DNA of 64,000 bases, from assembly GCA_028285145.1 (NCBI GenBank), contig JANQQC010000048.1, positions 1-64,000 on the forward strand, in the 5' to 3' direction. Both the position numbers and the translations under genes were made by a program. The notes under the pieces were generated by a model that saw only the letters and a program-made list of their open reading frames with translations, did not search any database and was not told the DNA's origin. Positions 60,372 to 64,000 of the stretch are shown in pieces; position 1 is the stretch's first letter, and every line of letters starts with the position of its first letter. Origin of the DNA: Hyphomonadaceae bacterium. GTDB taxonomy: Bacteria; Pseudomonadota; Alphaproteobacteria; Caulobacterales; Hyphomonadaceae.

Positions 60372-62379
60372 GCAAGACGGCGATCAGGAGCGCAGCGAGC
60401 AGGCCGGGTAGCAGAGGCTGGCTGGTTGAGGAGCGCACCGCATAGGCCCCGCGTTCGCGCAGGCCAATCCAGTTGCCGCCGGCAGCATCACCGCGCTGTC
60501 CGACCCTGCGCACATCTGGCAGTCCGCCGCCGGACTCGTTTGCCCGGAAAACACCGCCGCGCGTTTCCGACGCCAGCGGCTGAAGAATGTCCGTGATAGA
60601 CCGCAGGTCCGCATATTCGCGCGGATTGGCCGGGCCGTTAAGCGCGACAGCTTCGAGGCCGCCGGATTCGGCGCGATAAAGCCCGAGTTGATCAATCGGA
60701 GCCTCAGCGGAGAATTGCCCCGGACCATCCTCGCGCCAGTCAGGCGTCATGCGGCGACCTTCGGGTGTCTCGATTACGAGGGGCGGTGCGATGTCGGAGA
60801 CGGTGCGCAGGCGCACGCGGGCTGTGTCGCCCTCGGCGACGAGTTCGAGGCGGCGTTCCTCCAGCTCCGGTTCCTTCATCATCCAGTGCACGAGGCGGCG
60901 GATGAGCTCTGCGAAGGGTCCCCCGCCTTCATGGCCACGGGCCCACAGCCAGATCTGATCGGACATCAACTGGCCAACCCGGCCGTCACCAACGCGGTCG
61001 ACGATGAGCAGAGGGGCACCGTCGGGACCTGACAAGAGGACATCGCCCGCCTTTGCATCGGCCCCGATATAGCGGAGCCAGCCGCCCCAGTTTTGTCCTG
61101 ACAGGGGCGCTGTGACCGAGTGGCGTTGACCTGCCTCGGTGATCTCCGGGACGAAGTGGCCGGTGCCGATGCGTCCGGTCGCGGTTGCCGGAAGCACCGA
61201 GGCGAGGGAGGTGCGCGCGAGGCTGGCCGGGCCGGCAAACGGCTCACCGGCGACGATGAGCAGGGCCCCGCCTTCGTCGACATAGCGCGCCATGTTGGAG
61301 AGGTACTCCATTGTGACGACGCCGCGGCGCTCATACTGGTCGAAGATGATCAGGTCGAAATCTGAGAGCTTCTGTTCGAACAGTTCTTCGGTGGGGAAGG
61401 CGATCAGCGCCAGTTCCTCAATCGGGGTGATGTCCTGCTTGAAGGGTGGGCGCAGGATGGTGAAGTGCACGAGATCGACGGACGGGTCCGACTTCAAGAG
61501 ATCGCGCCAGACCCGGCCAGCTGAGTTTGGGCGACCCGTGACGAGCAGGACGCGCAGGCGGTCACGCACGCCGGAGAGATTTGCGGCGGTGCGGTTATTA
61601 GCGAGGGTGAGTTCCTCATCTCCCGGCGGAGCTTCGATGACGACGACATTCCCGCCGCGCCGTTCGATCTCTATGGGTAGCGGTGTGTCTTCGCCCGTCG
61701 GCACCGAGACAAGGGCGGGGGTCCCGCCATTGAGAGAGACCGACAGCAGCACTGAAGCCGCGCGGGGATCCTCGACACGGATAACATATTCTGCCGTCTC
61801 CCCGACGATGCCGAAGTTCGGACCATCGACGATTTCGACTCGGCGGTCGCCGCGGTCCGGGTCGCCGACGACAACACCATGAATGGGGCCGAGGTCGCTC
61901 AGACGGCTTGTGTCTTCGGGGATGTCATGAACCTGCCCGTCCGTCACGAAGATGGCCCCGGCGATGCGATCTCGCGGAACATCCGCCATCGCGCCTTCAA
62001 GCGCTGCGACGAGGTTGGTGCCGTCTGATTGCGTGTCGCTTTCGACGATGCGGAGTTCAAATGCGCCGTCCGCCTCAATCGACTCCTCAAGGCTGTCGAA
62101 CGCGGCCTGCGCGGCGGCGGTGCGGGTCTCGAAATCCATGCTCTCTGAGCGATCCAGCACCAACGCCGCGACGGACGGCAGGGGCTCGCGCTCTTCCTGA
62201 ATGATGGCCGGATTTGAGATTGCGGCAGCGAGCAGCGTCAGCGCGAGGCCCCGTGTCAGCCACGCCCGGCCGCGCAGGATAAGATAGGCGAGCCATGCGA
62301 GACCGGCGACAGCGATCAAGGCGTAGAGCCATGGCCAGCCGATGAGCGGATCGAAACCGATGCGGGTGACGTCAATCAT
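60340..62379 (-). CDS. Membrane protein with VWA-like and glutamine-amidotransferase-like domains
   Basis: 679 residues. Two transmembrane segments lie at about 15-34 and 41-60, then a von Willebrand A-like domain with an intact metal site DxSxS (LDRSES, Asp76/Ser78/Ser80). A later class I glutamine-amidotransferase-like region follows (LLVTGRPNSAG, LIIFDQYERRGV, GGALLIVAGEPFAG). A final transmembrane segment is near the end. Such proteins occur beside MoxR ATPase and Bat-type genes of the alphaproteobacterial envelope-stress clusters. ATG overlaps the next gene's stop by 4 bases, so the two form one operon. Confidence 0.75.
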   Translation of the reverse strand: MIDVTRIGFDPLIGWPWLYALIAVAGLAWLAYLILRGRAWLTRGLALTLLAAAISNPAIIQEEREPLPSVAALVLDRSESMDFETRTAAAQAAFDSLEESIEADGAFELRIVESDTQSDGTNLVAALEGAMADVPRDRIAGAIFVTDGQVHDIPEDTSRLSDLGPIHGVVVGDPDRGDRRVEIVDGPNFGIVGETAEYVIRVEDPRAASVLLSVSLNGGTPALVSVPTGEDTPLPIEIERRGGNVVVIEAPPGDEELTLANNRTAANLSGVRDRLRVLLVTGRPNSAGRVWRDLLKSDPSVDLVHFTILRPPFKQDITPIEELALIAFPTEELFEQKLSDFDLIIFDQYERRGVVTMEYLSNMARYVDEGGALLIVAGEPFAGPASLARTSLASVLPATATGRIGTGHFVPEITEAGQRHSVTAPLSGQNWGGWLRYIGADAKAGDVLLSGPDGAPLLIVDRVGDGRVGQLMSDQIWLWARGHEGGGPFAELIRRLVHWMMKEPELEERRLELVAEGDTARVRLRTVSDIAPPLVIETPEGRRMTPDWREDGPGQFSAEAPIDQLGLYRAESGGLEAVALNGPANPREYADLRSITDILQPLASETRGGVFRANESGGGLPDVRRVGQRGDAAGGNWIGLRERGAYAVRSSTSQPLLPGLLAALLIAVLLILAWQREGR

Positions 62380-64000
62380 TGCGGGCCGCCATCCATGATG
62401 GAGCCGGGAAGGTCATCGAGGTCGAAGTCCTCCTCGGTGTCCTCCTCGCTCAAACGCTCAAGCAGGGCGGGCAGGTGGACCTGATCTTCCTTATAGCTGC
62501 CGGTGAGGACGTACATGACGAGATTGACGCCGAACCGGTTTGCCATTTCGCGCTGGGTCTGGCCGCCATCGACCGAGTAGAGCGGGCGACCTCGTTCATC
62601 GACAGCCCAAGCCGAGGCCCAGTCAGCATCGCCGATAAACAGGCGCGAGACACCATCGCCGCGCGCGGGTTGTCCGGCGCTTGGCGGGGCTTCGATCCAC
62701 AGGCGGCGGTCGTCATAGCGGCCGGGGAAGCCGTCGATCAGGTAGAAGCTCTTGGTAAGGACGTGGTCATTTGGGACAGGAGCAACAGGCGGCGCATCGA
62801 GACCAGCGAGAAGGCCTTCAAGGCTCGCGACATTGGAGTCCGATCCGACGTCGCCGCCTTTACGCGTGTCGATCACCAGAGCGCCGCCTCCGCGGAGATA
62901 GGCGTTTAAGCGATCGATTGCGGTTTCCGACAACGGGTCCGCAGCGTCCGGGACAGCGTAATAGATCAGCGGATAGAGATCGAGCGCGTCGGTTTCCAGA
63001 TCGAGACTGTGAGTCTCCGCCGGCTCGACCGATGAACGCAGGAACAGAACGCGGGCGAGGCCTTCCAGCCCTGCTCGCGTCGCCCGGTCGAGGGGTTTGT
63101 CGCCGGTCTCGACATAGGCGAGCCGGAAATCGAGGGCGGCTTCGACGTCCTTGGTGAACTCTCCGGAGTCCTGTGCTTCGGAGATGGTTGGGACCAGCAT
63201 GGCTGCGCCGATGACCACTGCAGCCGCCGACGCGGATTTCCGGGAGAAGCGGATGCGCCCAGCGACGATCAGCGCGATCAGGAGGTCGAGGGCGAGCAGT
63301 AGAGCGGCGGCGGTCAGGAAGGGGCCGCCGAGACGGAGGCTGGTCGCTTCGGCATCACCAAGCAGCGTGGCGGAGGCCGGCCAGTCGGAAATAGGCGTCG
63401 GGCGAACGTCGCGTCCGGCATTGATGGCCCGCGTGCCGGACGGGCCACGGTAGAGACCGGGCGGGTTAGTTTCCGACGGGACAGCGTTCACGAAATCGCC
63501 GGCCTGTAGCGGGGCAGCTGTGTCGGCTGGCGGGACAAGCCGGCCATAGGCGTCCAGCACAAGGCGGGGCACGTAGGCTCCGTCTTCATCAGTCGTAGCT
63601 TCTCCGCGCCCGGCGGCGATCGAGCGGCGCAGCATGTCCACGAACAGGCCGTGATATGGCAGGTCCGACCATGCCGGACCTGCTGTCACGTGAAAGAGGA
63701 TCACCGAGCCGGCTCCCCGCCGTTCAGCAGTGACAAGCGGGGAGCCATCCGCGAGACGCGCCCAGGTCTTTGTCTGCAGGTCCGGTGCGGGCTGGGCGAG
63801 GACTTGCTGGCGCACGCGAGCATCTGCAGGCGGGCTCAGTCCAGCAAAAGGTGAGGTTTCGGGGAACGAGCCGATAGCCTGCGGTTCGTCCCATGCAAGC
63901 GCGCCGCCGAGAGCACGGGAGGATCGCCGGAGCGGGGTGGGGACGAGGGCGTCACCCTGCGCGGCGAGACGCGGCCCGGCGAAGCGGATAAGCGCCCCTC
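62376..64000 (-). CDS. DUF4159-type membrane protein (N-terminus beyond the window)
   Basis: The frame is open to the end of the window (about 540 residues visible); the true start lies outside, so an apparent start at 63815 is internal. Visible parts: a glutamine-amidotransferase-like half (SVILFHVTAGPAWSDLPYH), transmembrane segments (LLLALDLLIALIVAG), and a C-terminal DUF4159 domain (FRLAYVETGDKPLDRATRAGLEGLARVL...GGALVIDTRKGGD, ADWASAWAVDERGRPLY). Related proteins have an N-terminal BatA domain, presumably off the window. It partners with the VWA protein. Confidence 0.82.
   Translation of the reverse strand, partial: GALIRFAGPRLAAQGDALVPTPLRRSSRALGGALAWDEPQAIGSFPETSPFAGLSPPADARVRQQVLAQPAPDLQTKTWARLADGSPLVTAERRGAGSVILFHVTAGPAWSDLPYHGLFVDMLRRSIAAGRGEATTDEDGAYVPRLVLDAYGRLVPPADTAAPLQAGDFVNAVPSETNPPGLYRGPSGTRAINAGRDVRPTPISDWPASATLLGDAEATSLRLGGPFLTAAALLLALDLLIALIVAGRIRFSRKSASAAAVVIGAAMLVPTISEAQDSGEFTKDVEAALDFRLAYVETGDKPLDRATRAGLEGLARVLFLRSSVEPAETHSLDLETDALDLYPLIYYAVPDAADPLSETAIDRLNAYLRGGGALVIDTRKGGDVGSDSNVASLEGLLAGLDAPPVAPVPNDHVLTKSFYLIDGFPGRYDDRRLWIEAPPSAGQPARGDGVSRLFIGDADWASAWAVDERGRPLYSVDGGQTQREMANRFGVNLVMYVLTGSYKEDQVHLPALLERLSEEDTEEDFDLDDLPGSIMDGGPQ

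Noticed and set aside
1-64000. CRISPR arrays or rRNA genes
   Set aside because: No regularly spaced short repeats and no rRNA sequence were seen in the window.

Overview
This 64-kb window looks like chromosomal DNA of an aerobic, GC-rich alphaproteobacterium. I infer this from the plant/alphaproteobacterial-type GshA C-terminus, the divergent lptG-lptF / pepA-holC arrangement, an isolated rpsD, the complete Entner-Doudoroff operon, and class I PHA synthase with a PhaF-like phasin. A Hyphomonadaceae/Caulobacterales-like host is my best guess, but it is an inference. Most of the window is dense, ordinary chromosome with many 4-bp ATGA/GTGA overlaps.

Layout. 1-10 kb: the end of gshA, a POT peptide transporter, a rhodanese-like protein lacking its cysteine, a Sel1 protein, a short prepilin peptidase, dienelactone hydrolase, phasin, TrkH, an SGNH lipoprotein, metG and an OmpA-like protein. 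10.1 kb: tRNA-Thr(UGU). 10.3-12.5 kb: flavin monooxygenase and alpha/beta hydrolase. 12.7-19.0 kb: one tightly coupled operon encoding an isoquinoline-oxidoreductase-type molybdenum enzyme, a flavocytochrome c sulfide dehydrogenase pair, and SoxX-SoxY-SoxZ-SoxA, with no SoxB or SoxCD in the window. 19.0-22.5 kb: TetR regulator, PHA synthase and PHA depolymerase. 22.5-29.3 kb: zwf-pgl-edd-glk-eda-lacI, with a perfect 14-bp palindrome over the zwf -35 region. 29.3-45.7 kb: PPK2, rpsD, SDR, Nudix, RNase R, GNAT, TopA, LptG/LptF, PepA, HolC, a phytanoyl-CoA dioxygenase-like protein with its TetR, and RecQ.

46.3-50.9 kb is the accessory part. The 5' end of a resident gene is present twice (46293-46487 and 47236-47420), with a cysteine-cluster gene between the copies. 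Beyond the second copy sits a two-gene minus-strand operon: a TIR/nucleoside-deoxyribosyltransferase-like domain fused to a PD-(D/E)xK (Shedu-like) nuclease, followed 1 bp later by an Mrr-like PD-(D/E)xK protein. On the far side, a broken copy of part of another resident gene (50053-50129; intact copy 50784-50861) marks the other edge. I read this as a recombination hotspot carrying a candidate antiphage module; it is the best candidate here for something undescribed.

50.1-64 kb returns to ordinary chromosome: VOC protein, GNATs, an esterase, a SulP transporter, a DEAD-box helicase, an orphan PD-(D/E)xK protein, pirin, an SDR, a CarF/Kua-type plasmalogen desaturase, and a pair of large membrane proteins (VWA and DUF4159 types), the second running off the window end.
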